Below are positions 9,411 to 16,958 of a stretch of DNA of 64,000 nucleotides, one piece after another. The position numbers and the translations under genes were made by a program. The first letter of the stretch is position 1. Each line of letters starts with the position of its first letter. Below the pieces are notes generated by a model. That model saw only the letters and a list, made by a program, of their open reading frames with translations, searched no databases and had not been told where the DNA came from. The stretch lies in assembly GCA_016871175.1 (NCBI GenBank), contig VFZL01000022.1, forward strand, positions 1 through 64,000. The letters run 5' to 3'. Origin of the DNA: Acidimicrobiia bacterium (GTDB lineage Bacteria > Acidobacteriota > Vicinamibacteria > Vicinamibacterales > CAVVIG01).

Positions 9411-9485
9411 CCTGCCTACCTGACGACCCGCCGAACCCTACCGACCCGCCTACCCACCCCGCCTATCCGGCCCAGGCCGACCCGA
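9411..9485. repeat. pyrimidine-rich CCTACC/CCCGCC tract
   Basis: The 85-bp gap between the DUF58 gene and the MxaA-like gene consists largely of imperfect repeats of CCTACC and GACCCGCC on the plus strand. Similar tracts lie at 10405-10540 and, as a hairpin, at 46556-46618. No coding potential is seen. Confidence 0.5.
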
Positions 9486-9486
9486 T

Positions 9487-10374
9487 CTATTGCTTGCGCA
9501 GCCGCCGCTCCGCCGCGAACGCGGTGAGCGTTGCCGCAGCTTTTGCCTGGTCCGTGTCGATGCGGATCACGTCGAGGCCGCGGTCGGTGGCGCGCTTCGC
9601 CACGTCGTCTTGCCAGGCCCGCGCGCGGTCGGCCAACTGGCGCAACCCTCGCCTCGATATCAACTGCCGTCGTCCCGTCTCGACGTCGTGCACGTGAACC
9701 CAGCCGGCGGACGCCGGTGGCAGCGCGAACCCCGGCGCCGCGTCGACCATGACGAGAAACAGGTCGTGACGCGCGTTGAGGTGCGCCAGCTCGCCGAGCA
9801 TCCGGTCCGCGTTGTCGAGCAAGAAATCGGACACCACGGCGACGACCGACGTTCGCCGCATCACGCCGGCAATCGTGTGTCCCACATGTTCGGTCCGTAC
9901 CAGCGGCTCGAGTCCGCGTCCGAACTGATACGCGTCGAGGCAGTGCATCACCTGGTTCCGACCCGGCTTCGGCAGCACCATCGCCATGTCATCGAAGGCG
10001 TGATCGAAGGTAATGAGTCCGAACGCGTCCTGGAAGAATGTCGCCGACATGCCGATCGTGCCGACGGACCACGCGATGGTCTTGGCAATCGGCGTCGAAT
10101 CGGTGCCGCACAACGTCGACCGGGAGCGATCGGCGACGACGACCACTGACGCCGTGCCTGGCTGCTCGAAGTCACGCACGATGAGCGGACTGAAGTTGTT
10201 GAGGCTCGATTGCGGCCAGTCGACCACCGACAACCGATCGCCCGGCTCCCACGTCCGCAACCCCACGTAGTCGAACCCGGGTCCGTGAAAGAGGCTTCGA
10301 TGATCGCCCAGCGTGTACTCGCGCAAGCGTTTCATGACGATCAATTCGATCGCGTCGAGCTCGGCGGGGGACAC
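9487..10374 (-). CDS. DUF58 protein, MxaS-like
   Basis: A soluble DUF58-family protein of about 295 aa. The family signature is present near the N-terminus (YVGLRTWEPGDRLSVVDW), followed by a vWA-like fold with VVVVADRSRS. DUF58 proteins pair with MoxR ATPases; MxaS is the methanol-oxidation version. The frame is open much further upstream, but that part is Gly/Arg-rich, overlaps moxR and reads through a repeat tract. The family's usual start fits the GTG at 10374 or the ATG at 10335. It lies second in the cluster, 167 bp after moxR. The first residue is uncertain. The family assignment is firm. Confidence 0.8.
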   Translation of the reverse strand: MSPAELDAIELIVMKRLREYTLGDHRSLFHGPGFDYVGLRTWEPGDRLSVVDWPQSSLNNFSPLIVRDFEQPGTASVVVVADRSRSTLCGTDSTPIAKTIAWSVGTIGMSATFFQDAFGLITFDHAFDDMAMVLPKPGRNQVMHCLDAYQFGRGLEPLVRTEHVGHTIAGVMRRTSVVAVVSDFLLDNADRMLGELAHLNARHDLFLVMVDAAPGFALPPASAGWVHVHDVETGRRQLISRRGLRQLADRARAWQDDVAKRATDRGLDVIRIDTDQAKAAATLTAFAAERRLRKQ

Positions 10375-10404
10375 CAACGGCGACTGGTCTGCCCCGACCT
10401 GCTC

Positions 10405-10540
10405 AATCCGCCCCGCGTGTCCGCCTACCTGACCCACTGCTCCAGCTCCTTGCCGGCCCACCTGCCCACGTGCCCCGACCCGCCCGGCTCCTCGCCTGCC
10501 GACCAGCCGTTCCAGTCGACCCCCCGGTCCACCAGGCCTG
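10405..10540. repeat. pyrimidine-rich CCTACC/CCYGCC tract
   Basis: Most of the gap between moxR and the DUF58 gene is a degenerate tract of CCGCCTACC, CCCACC and CTCCTGCC-like units. It is the same kind of sequence as at 9411-9485 and 46556-46618. It explains the low-complexity Gly/Arg/Val peptide obtained if the DUF58 frame is extended upstream. Confidence 0.5.
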
Positions 10541-10541
10541 A

Positions 10542-11654
10542 CTATGGAATAGCGACGACTCTCAGCACGTCCTGAATCACCAAATCCGTGGTGAGCCCGT
10601 GTGTCGCCGCGTGCGGGCCCAGCCAGATCCGATGTCCGAGGATGTACTGCGCCAAATCCTGAATGTCCTCGGGATACACCACGGCGCGGTGACCCACGAG
10701 CAGGGCCCAGACCTTCGCGAGACGCCCCCAGCAAATGATCGCACGCGGCGACGCGCCCAGATCGACGCCGCGCTCGACCAGCTCGGACGGCGAGTGCCGG
10801 TGCCAATCGGTCTCGGGATTGAACGGACGGGTGGCTGCGACAAGCCGCTGGATGTAGTCCGACAGCCGGTCATGGAGGAACACCTGCTCGTTGATCCTCG
10901 CGCGGAGCTGGATGATCCGTTCCTTCGACATCAGAGTTGACAGCCGCACCCGCTTGAAGTCGAATTTGACGAGCTTGGCTTCTTCCTCGGGCGGGAGATA
11001 GCCGATGTTCACCATCATCGCGAAACGATCGGTGGCGGCCTCTGAGAGCGGGAACGTGCCCTGGCCGAGCTCGACCGGGTTCATCGTGGCGATCGCAAAG
11101 CTGAAAGCAGGCAGCTCGTAGGTAATGCTACCGACGGTGACCGTCCGATCCTGCAGCCCTTCGAGGAACGCGCTCTGCGACTTGAGCGGGATGCGGTTGA
11201 TCTCGTCGAGCAGAATGACCTCGGCCGACGCCATCGGACCGAATTCGGTCATGGTTTCGCCGGTGGCCGGGTTGATCATCTGGTAGCCGACAACCTCGGT
11301 CGGCTGAAGGTCAGCTCGACCTTGCAGCCGGACGAACTTGGCGTCGCTAATCGCGGCCAGAATCACCCCAAAGAACGTCTTGCCGACGCCCGGCACCCCC
11401 CGGAGGAGCAAGTTGCCGGCATTGACCTGGCGTTGCTCTTTCTTGTCGTAGGTGGTCGGGATTTCCGACAGCAAGACGACGTTGGCGAGCGTTTTCGCGG
11501 TGTCGTAGCCGACCAGCGCCTTGCTGCCCTCAGCGACGATGGCTTGGTGAAACTCGATGGCCTCTTGGAGATCCGGATGCAAGCTGGCGCCTTTCGCGGA
11601 TGCCGCCGACGGGTCTGGGACGCGGCCGCCGGCCGCGAACGGTCCCCCGGGCAT
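10542..11654 (-). CDS. MoxR-family AAA+ ATPase, MxaR-like
   Basis: A 370-aa AAA+ ATPase of the MoxR family. It has Walker A GVPGVGKT (residues 86-93), Walker B VILLDE (146-151), a sensor-type asparagine in ATMNPVELGQG and the usual C-terminal lid domain. MoxR ATPases act as chaperone-like motors with DUF58 and vWA partners. In methylotrophs MxaR is the first gene of the mxaRSACKL set, as here. The start is uncertain: an ATG at 11654 or a TTG at 11669, neither with a clear Shine-Dalgarno. It is divergent from the cytochrome c/PQQ dehydrogenase genes that begin at 11808, so both sets may share one regulatory region of about 150 bp. Confidence 0.88.
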   Translation of the reverse strand: MPGGPFAAGGRVPDPSAASAKGASLHPDLQEAIEFHQAIVAEGSKALVGYDTAKTLANVVLLSEIPTTYDKKEQRQVNAGNLLLRGVPGVGKTFFGVILAAISDAKFVRLQGRADLQPTEVVGYQMINPATGETMTEFGPMASAEVILLDEINRIPLKSQSAFLEGLQDRTVTVGSITYELPAFSFAIATMNPVELGQGTFPLSEAATDRFAMMVNIGYLPPEEEAKLVKFDFKRVRLSTLMSKERIIQLRARINEQVFLHDRLSDYIQRLVAATRPFNPETDWHRHSPSELVERGVDLGASPRAIICWGRLAKVWALLVGHRAVVYPEDIQDLAQYILGHRIWLGPHAATHGLTTDLVIQDVLRVVAIP

Positions 11655-11807
11655 GCCTGGAACGGGCAATCATAACTTGCTCGGCCGCTTTCGACCCGGC
11701 TGTTCCCTAAGGGGGGGTGGTCAGGGATGACCCGGCGGTTCACACCAGGTTTCCGCCCCGACTTTCCGCTCGACAACTCAGGGGGTATTCGGGAACAGTA
11801 TTGGAAC

Positions 11808-12602
11808 ATGAGACGGCTCTCTCTCCCGCGATTCGTGTGGCCGCTGGCGCTGGCCGCGGCGGTGCTGATTCCACTCGCCTGGGCCCCGGTGGGCGGCCAG
11901 GAACAACACCCGGGCGAGTATTCCCCGTTGGATGTCGAGAACGGCTCGCGTCTCTACACCGCTCAGTGCATCACTTGCCATGGGCCGATGGGAAACGGCG
12001 TGGTCGGCGTCGACCTGCGACGCGGTTCGTTCAAGCGGGTGACCACCGATGACGAGCTCCGAAAGGTCATTGTCGGTGGGGTGCCCGGCACGGCGATGCA
12101 GAAGTTCGATCTCAGCGCGCCCGAGCAGAACCAGCTGGTCGCGTACATTCGGTCTGGGCTCGAGGTCGGCGGACGCGCGGCGAAGGTTGGCGATCCGACC
12201 CGAGGGAAGCAGGTGTTCGACACGAAGGGCGGGTGCGCCACCTGCCACCGCACGGGGGGGAGTGGGGCGCGCAAGGGGCCGGACCTGAGCGACATTGGCT
12301 CGCTGCGCAGCGCGTCGATGCTGCAGCAGGCGCTGGTCGAGCCGACCGGCTCCATGCTGCCGATCAACCGCCCGATCCGCGCCGTGACGAAGGCCGGCAA
12401 GACGATCACGGGACGCCGGCTCAACGAAGACACGTACACGGTACAGCTTGTGGACGAGAACGGCCGGCTGCAGTCCCTGACCAAGGCCGATCTCAAGGAG
12501 TACCAGGTGCTGACGGCGTCACCGATGCCGTCGTTTCGCGACAAGCTGACCGTCGAGGAGATCTCCGACGTCGTCGCGTATCTGCTGACCCTCAAAGGCT
12601 GA
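11808..12602 (+). CDS. exported diheme cytochrome c with TIGR02603-type heme domain
   Basis: A 264-aa exported protein with a signal peptide (residues 1-30). The first class I cytochrome c domain has heme motif C54-x-x-C57-H58. The second part carries C143-x-x-C146-H147 and a downstream region (TITGRRLNEDTYTVQLVDE) typical of the putative heme-binding domain TIGR02603, common in Planctomycetes and Acidobacteria. The ATG at 11808 directly precedes the signal peptide; an in-frame ATG at 11727 would add a non-signal leader. It lies 27 bp upstream of the PQQ dehydrogenase and is the likely electron acceptor of that enzyme, taking the role that MxaG plays in methanol oxidation. That role is inferred from adjacency. 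Confidence 0.85.
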   Translation: MRRLSLPRFVWPLALAAAVLIPLAWAPVGGQEQHPGEYSPLDVENGSRLYTAQCITCHGPMGNGVVGVDLRRGSFKRVTTDDELRKVIVGGVPGTAMQKFDLSAPEQNQLVAYIRSGLEVGGRAAKVGDPTRGKQVFDTKGGCATCHRTGGSGARKGPDLSDIGSLRSASMLQQALVEPTGSMLPINRPIRAVTKAGKTITGRRLNEDTYTVQLVDENGRLQSLTKADLKEYQVLTASPMPSFRDKLTVEEISDVVAYLLTLKG

Positions 12603-12629
12603 CATTCCCTTCAAAGAGGTTTGCTGTCC

Positions 12630-14282
12630 ATGGCCCGACGGACTGTATTTGCGACGACACTCGTCGCCCTGAGCGTGGCGACGCTCACGCTGCAGGCGCA
12701 AGTCACCCCCGAGCGCCTGTTGAACGCGGTGAAAGAGCCGCACAATTGGTTGATGTACAGCGGCTCGTACATGAGCCAGCGGTACAGCCCCCTGACGCAG
12801 ATCACCCCGGCGAACATCAAGAACATCGAGCAGAAGTGGGTGCTGCAGAACAACGTGTTCGGCCCTTGGCAGGCGACGCCGCTCGTCGCGGACGGCATCA
12901 TGTACGTCACGCAGCGTCCGAACGACGTCATCGCGCTCGACGCGAAGACGGGGCGCGTGTTCTGGCTGTATCGCCACAACACCTCACCCGATCAGAAGGC
13001 GTGCTGCGGATCGAACAACCGCGGCGTGGCGATCCTCGGCGACTCGGTGTTCATGGGGACGCTCGACGGATACCTCCTCTCGCTCGACGCGCACAGCGGC
13101 AAGCTGCAGTGGAAGGTGAAGGTCGCCGAGATGAAGGCGGCCTACTCCATCACGATGGCCCCCCTCGCCATCAAAGACAAGATCATCGTCGGCGTCGGCG
13201 GCGGCGAGTACGGCATCCGCGGCTTCGTTGCGGCGTTCGACCCGCGAAGCGGGAAGGAACTCTGGAAGTTCAACACCATTCCGTTGCCTGGCGAGCCCGG
13301 TAGCGAAACATGGAAGAACGACGCGTGGAAAACCGGCGGCGGCCCGGTGTGGATCACCGGCTCCTACGACCCGCAGCTGAACCTCACCTATTGGGGCGTC
13401 GGCAACCCCGGTCCGGACTGGAACCCCGATCAGCGCCCCGGCGACAACCTCTACACCGACTCGGTGCTCGCCCTGGACTTCGATACGGGCAAGCTGAAGT
13501 GGCACTTCCAGTTCACGCCGAACGATGCGTACGACTACGACTCGGTGCAGGTGCCTGTGCTCGTGGACCTGAACTGGAACGGCACCATGACCAAGCTGAT
13601 GCTGTGGGCGAACCGCAACGGCTACTTCTACACGCTCGATCGCGAGACAGGGAAGTTCCTGGTCGGCAAGCCGTTCGTGAAAGTGAATTGGTCGAGCGGG
13701 CTCGACGAGCGCGGCCGACCCATCCAGACGCCGCAGCCGCCCGGCATGCCGACGTGGCCAGGTAACCAGGGCGCCACCAACTGGTACTCGCCTTCCTACA
13801 GTCCACGGACGGGCCTCTTCTACATGTCCGTGTGGGACGACTACGCCACCATCTATCAAAAGCAGCCGGCGACCTACGTCGAGGGGCGGTACTTCATCGG
13901 CGGCGGCTTCCGCGTGCACGGCCCGACGCCGAACGCGACGCCGATGCCGACGCTCAGCCGTGGTCCAATCAACAACTGGACCGACGCCGTGGGCAAGGGC
14001 GCCGTCATGGCGATGGACCCGAAGACCGGCGAGCGCAAGTGGCGCTTCGACATGACTGACGTCACCGACAGCGGGATCCTGACGACCGCGTCGGACCTGC
14101 TCTTCACCGGTGGCCGCGAAGGGTACTTCCAGGTGCTCGACGCGCGGAACGGACAGCTCTTGTGGAGGAGCAACCTCGGAGGGCAGATCGTCAACGGACC
14201 GATGTCGTATGAGGTGGACGGCAAACAGTACGTCGCAGTGATCGCAGGGAACAACCTCGTCTCGTTTGCGCTCAGGGACTGA
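12630..14282 (+). CDS. PQQ-dependent alcohol dehydrogenase (methanol/ethanol family, DxD type)
   Basis: A periplasmic quinoprotein of 550 aa with signal peptide (residues 1-23) and an eight-bladed propeller marked by repeated tryptophan-docking motifs (GKLQWK, GKELWK, GKLKWH, GERKWR). Features of the methanol/ethanol dehydrogenase family are present. These are vicinal cysteines C125-C126, the metal-ligand glutamate E193 (GGEYGIRGF), N259 (GNPGPDWN) and the catalytic aspartate D302. D304, two residues on, gives a DYD motif. In this family an Asp at that position is associated with lanthanide rather than calcium binding. The substrate is unknown; a primary alcohol is likely. The ATG at 12630 is ten bases after AGAGG. 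It sits with a cytochrome c and divergently from the mxa-like maturation genes. Confidence 0.9.
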   Translation: MARRTVFATTLVALSVATLTLQAQVTPERLLNAVKEPHNWLMYSGSYMSQRYSPLTQITPANIKNIEQKWVLQNNVFGPWQATPLVADGIMYVTQRPNDVIALDAKTGRVFWLYRHNTSPDQKACCGSNNRGVAILGDSVFMGTLDGYLLSLDAHSGKLQWKVKVAEMKAAYSITMAPLAIKDKIIVGVGGGEYGIRGFVAAFDPRSGKELWKFNTIPLPGEPGSETWKNDAWKTGGGPVWITGSYDPQLNLTYWGVGNPGPDWNPDQRPGDNLYTDSVLALDFDTGKLKWHFQFTPNDAYDYDSVQVPVLVDLNWNGTMTKLMLWANRNGYFYTLDRETGKFLVGKPFVKVNWSSGLDERGRPIQTPQPPGMPTWPGNQGATNWYSPSYSPRTGLFYMSVWDDYATIYQKQPATYVEGRYFIGGGFRVHGPTPNATPMPTLSRGPINNWTDAVGKGAVMAMDPKTGERKWRFDMTDVTDSGILTTASDLLFTGGREGYFQVLDARNGQLLWRSNLGGQIVNGPMSYEVDGKQYVAVIAGNNLVSFALRD

Positions 14283-14333
14283 TCCGCGGCGAGTCGATAA
14301 TTCGTCTTTCAAGGGACTTCAGAGGAACGCCCT

Positions 14334-16559
14334 ATGAACATGCATCGGATAGGACTCCGAACGGTCGTCGGCGCGCTGGTGGCGGGCTTGGGTGGGGCCG
14401 CCTTCGTCGCGTGGGCGGGCGTCCAGCCCTCCGCGCAACAACAGCGCGCGTCGGGCTTCATCCAGGGAACGGTGACCGGTCCGTCCGGCCCGGAAGCTGG
14501 CGTGTGGGTCATCGCTGAAACCAACCAGACGCCCACCAAACTGGTCAAGATCGTGGTCACGGACGATCAGGGGCGGTACGTGCTGCCGGAGATGCCGAAC
14601 GCAACCTATGACATTTGGGTTCGCGGGTACGGCCTCGCCGATTCCCGGCCGGTGAAAGGGAAGCCGGGCGACACCGTCGCACTGAAGGCAGTGAAGGCAT
14701 CGTCGCCGGCGGAGGCGGCCAAGGTCTATCCGGCCAACTACTGGTACTCGATGCTCGAGGTGCCGGCCAAGAGCGAGTTCCCGGGCAAGGGCGCCGACGT
14801 GAACGGCATCCCGCCGCTCTTCCAATCGCAGTCGCAGTTCATGGACCAGCTGAAGCAGGGCTGTCAGCTGTGCCACCAGCTCGGCAATCAGATAACGCGC
14901 ACGTTGGACCACATGAAGCCGCTCGGCTTCAAGACCTCGCTCGAGGCGTGGGACTACCGCGTGAAAACCGGTCAGCGCGGTCCTGAGATGGACGGCATGA
15001 TGAACCGACTCGGACCCGCCGCCAAGAAGATGTACGCGGACTGGACCGACCGGATCGCCAAGGGCGAAGTGCCGGCTCACACGCCGCCACGACCCAGGGG
15101 CGTTGAGCGCAACATCGTCGTCACGCTGTGGGACTGGGGCAATGAGACGTCCTACATGCACGACGAGGTCTCGACCACGAAGGCCAAGCCGACGATGAAC
15201 GCGAACGGGCCGGTGTACGCAGTGGACGCGGCGCACGGGAAATACATCGCGGTCAACATGAACGAGAACTCGGCCTACGAGATCCCGATTCCGACCCGCG
15301 ACGATCCGAAGGCGATGCGCTCGCGCTTCCCGCAGACGCAGATCAAGCCGTCCAACTTCTGGGGACAGCAGATCGTGCACTCGGGCGTGTCGGATCCGCA
15401 CAACCCGATGTTCGACAGCAAGGGCCGGTTGTGGAGCACCTCCACTGTCAGCCAGGGCGTCATCCCGGATTGGTGCAAGGACGCCAAGCTCAACAAGTAC
15501 GCCGCGTACTTCCCGGCGACCAATCCGAGCAACCGTCACGCGTCGTTCTTCGATGCGAAGACTGGCAAGCACGAGCTGCTCTACACCTGCTACGGCACCC
15601 ACCACCTGCAGTTCAGTGAGGACGCCGAAGAGAAGGTGTTCTTCAGCGGTGGCGGGCCGACGATCCCGTGGGTGAACGTCAAGGTCTACGACCAGACCAG
15701 AGACGAGAAGCAGGCGGTGGGCTGGTGCCCGACCGTCATCGACACCAACGGTGACGGCAAGATCACCAAGCCGTGGAACGAGCCAGTTGGTGGCGGCCGT
15801 TCCCAGAGCGAGGGCGGCGGCGGCGGGGCGCTCGGCAAGTTCGATCCGAAGCTCGACACGCGCGTCAACATCGGCAGCTACGGCGTCATCGTGAGCCCGA
15901 CGGATCATTCCGTGTGGGCGGCGTCGACGAGCTATCCCGGGCGCATCGCGCGGCTCGATATCGGAAAGAATCCCCCCGAGAGCTGCATCACCGAGATGTA
16001 CACGATTCCGAAGGACAGGGCCGACACCCACTTCGGGCCGCGTGGCATCGACGTGGATCGCAACGGCGTGATCTGGATGGCCCTGTCCGGCAGCGGCGGG
16101 TTCGCCAGCTTCGACCGTCGCAAGTGCAAGGTCTTCAAGGGCGGAGAGATCGTTGAAGGCCAGCAGTGCAACGAGGGCTGGAGCTTCTACCCGTTGAAGG
16201 ACGGCGTGAACATGAAGGGCACCACCATCAATGCCGACTTCCACTATTACAACTGGGTCGACCAGTTCAACACGAGCGGCCTCGGTGAGAACACGCCGAT
16301 CGCCAACGGCTCGGGCTCCGACTCGCTGCTCGCGCTGAATACGAAGTCCGGCGACTACGTGACGCTCCGCGTCCCGTATCCGATGGGCTTCTACTCGCGC
16401 GGGTTGGACGGCCGCATCGATGACCCGAAGAGCGGATGGAGGGGCCGTGGGCTCTACGCGAACTACGGCACGAACTTCCTCTGGCACATCGAGGGCGGGA
16501 AGGGCACGAAGAGCAAGCTCGTGCGCTTCCAAGTCCGCCCGGATCCACTCGCGAAGTAA
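14334..16559 (+). CDS. exported protein: carboxypeptidase-regulatory domain, heme motif and Vgb-lyase-like propeller
   Basis: A 741-aa exported protein. After a signal peptide (residues about 1-36) comes a carboxypeptidase-regulatory-like Ig fold (about 42-120, IQGTVTGPSGPEAGVWV). It is followed by a CxxCH heme-type motif (C177-x-x-C180-H181) in a helical segment, and a long C-terminal beta-propeller resembling virginiamycin B lyase/NHL proteins (about 270-735, with RGIDVDRNGVIWMALSGSGG). One bound heme would let it exchange electrons with the neighbouring dehydrogenase or cytochrome; this is inference. The ATG follows GAGG by eight bases. It starts 51 bp after the PQQ dehydrogenase and ends at a strong terminator, so it closes the alcohol-oxidation operon. 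Confidence 0.75.
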   Translation: MNMHRIGLRTVVGALVAGLGGAAFVAWAGVQPSAQQQRASGFIQGTVTGPSGPEAGVWVIAETNQTPTKLVKIVVTDDQGRYVLPEMPNATYDIWVRGYGLADSRPVKGKPGDTVALKAVKASSPAEAAKVYPANYWYSMLEVPAKSEFPGKGADVNGIPPLFQSQSQFMDQLKQGCQLCHQLGNQITRTLDHMKPLGFKTSLEAWDYRVKTGQRGPEMDGMMNRLGPAAKKMYADWTDRIAKGEVPAHTPPRPRGVERNIVVTLWDWGNETSYMHDEVSTTKAKPTMNANGPVYAVDAAHGKYIAVNMNENSAYEIPIPTRDDPKAMRSRFPQTQIKPSNFWGQQIVHSGVSDPHNPMFDSKGRLWSTSTVSQGVIPDWCKDAKLNKYAAYFPATNPSNRHASFFDAKTGKHELLYTCYGTHHLQFSEDAEEKVFFSGGGPTIPWVNVKVYDQTRDEKQAVGWCPTVIDTNGDGKITKPWNEPVGGGRSQSEGGGGGALGKFDPKLDTRVNIGSYGVIVSPTDHSVWAASTSYPGRIARLDIGKNPPESCITEMYTIPKDRADTHFGPRGIDVDRNGVIWMALSGSGGFASFDRRKCKVFKGGEIVEGQQCNEGWSFYPLKDGVNMKGTTINADFHYYNWVDQFNTSGLGENTPIANGSGSDSLLALNTKSGDYVTLRVPYPMGFYSRGLDGRIDDPKSGWRGRGLYANYGTNFLWHIEGGKGTKSKLVRFQVRPDPLAK

Positions 16560-16585
16560 CGCGCGTCGAGCGGCGTGAGGTCGAA

Positions 16586-16622
16586 GGGGAACGGAGGCAC
16601 CGCCTCCGTTCCCCTTTTTTGT
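16586..16622 (+). terminator. strong rho-independent terminator
   Basis: A perfect 13-bp stem (GGGGAACGGAGGC paired with GCCTCCGTTCCCC) with a three-base loop is followed at once by a run of Ts. It lies 26 bp after the stop of the beta-propeller gene and would end the cytochrome c/PQQ dehydrogenase transcript. Confidence 0.92.
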
Positions 16623-16958
16623 TTGCGAGTCGGACGAAATGTCGGACCTGAAGGCGTTGCCACACGCCTCGGTCCTCGCCTGTCCGCGCTCGGCTGCCCT
16701 GAGACCGCGGTGGACGGCCTTCGACCTCCGCGCGTCGACCATCTGGTGCGCCGACATAAGGGTCGCTCTCACCGAGAGAGGCGCGGCTGTCCAGTGTTCG
16801 CCGTTCAACATGTGCCGTTGCAACGTGGCCGGTCGTGACTTTCCCATGCTGATGGGTGTCTTGATCGGTATCGGCTGTCGGTCGCAGCCAACAAGGGCCT
16901 CGGTCCCTCACCCTAACGTCCCCCAGGGGTGTCTTCCGGTCTCAGAGGGAGTATCTAC
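16623..16958. other. intergenic region, nothing recognised
   Basis: There are 336 bases between the terminator and the next gene. Open frames here are short and overlap on both strands without family-like sequence. It presumably holds the promoter of the repeat protein. Only its Shine-Dalgarno (AGAGGGAG, just before 16952) is clear. Confidence 0.5.

Noticed and set aside
10375..10806. N-terminal extension of the DUF58 protein
   Set aside because: It overlaps moxR and reads through a pyrimidine-rich repeat tract, giving Gly/Arg low complexity.
5215..11654. Bat aerotolerance operon as the name for the vWA/MoxR cluster
   Set aside because: Not excluded, but the two vWA genes are separated by a small anchored protein, the DUF58 neighbour is a 413-aa exported protein rather than a short DUF4381, and a PQQ dehydrogenase is adjacent. 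All three fit mxa better.
12984..14312. 442-codon open frame on the minus strand
   Set aside because: Antisense to the PQQ dehydrogenase, whose active-site motifs are complete.
14319..16847. 842-codon open frame on the minus strand
   Set aside because: It is antisense to the beta-propeller gene, which has a signal peptide, heme motif and Shine-Dalgarno. The minus-strand product is Arg/Val/Leu-rich with no recognisable domain.
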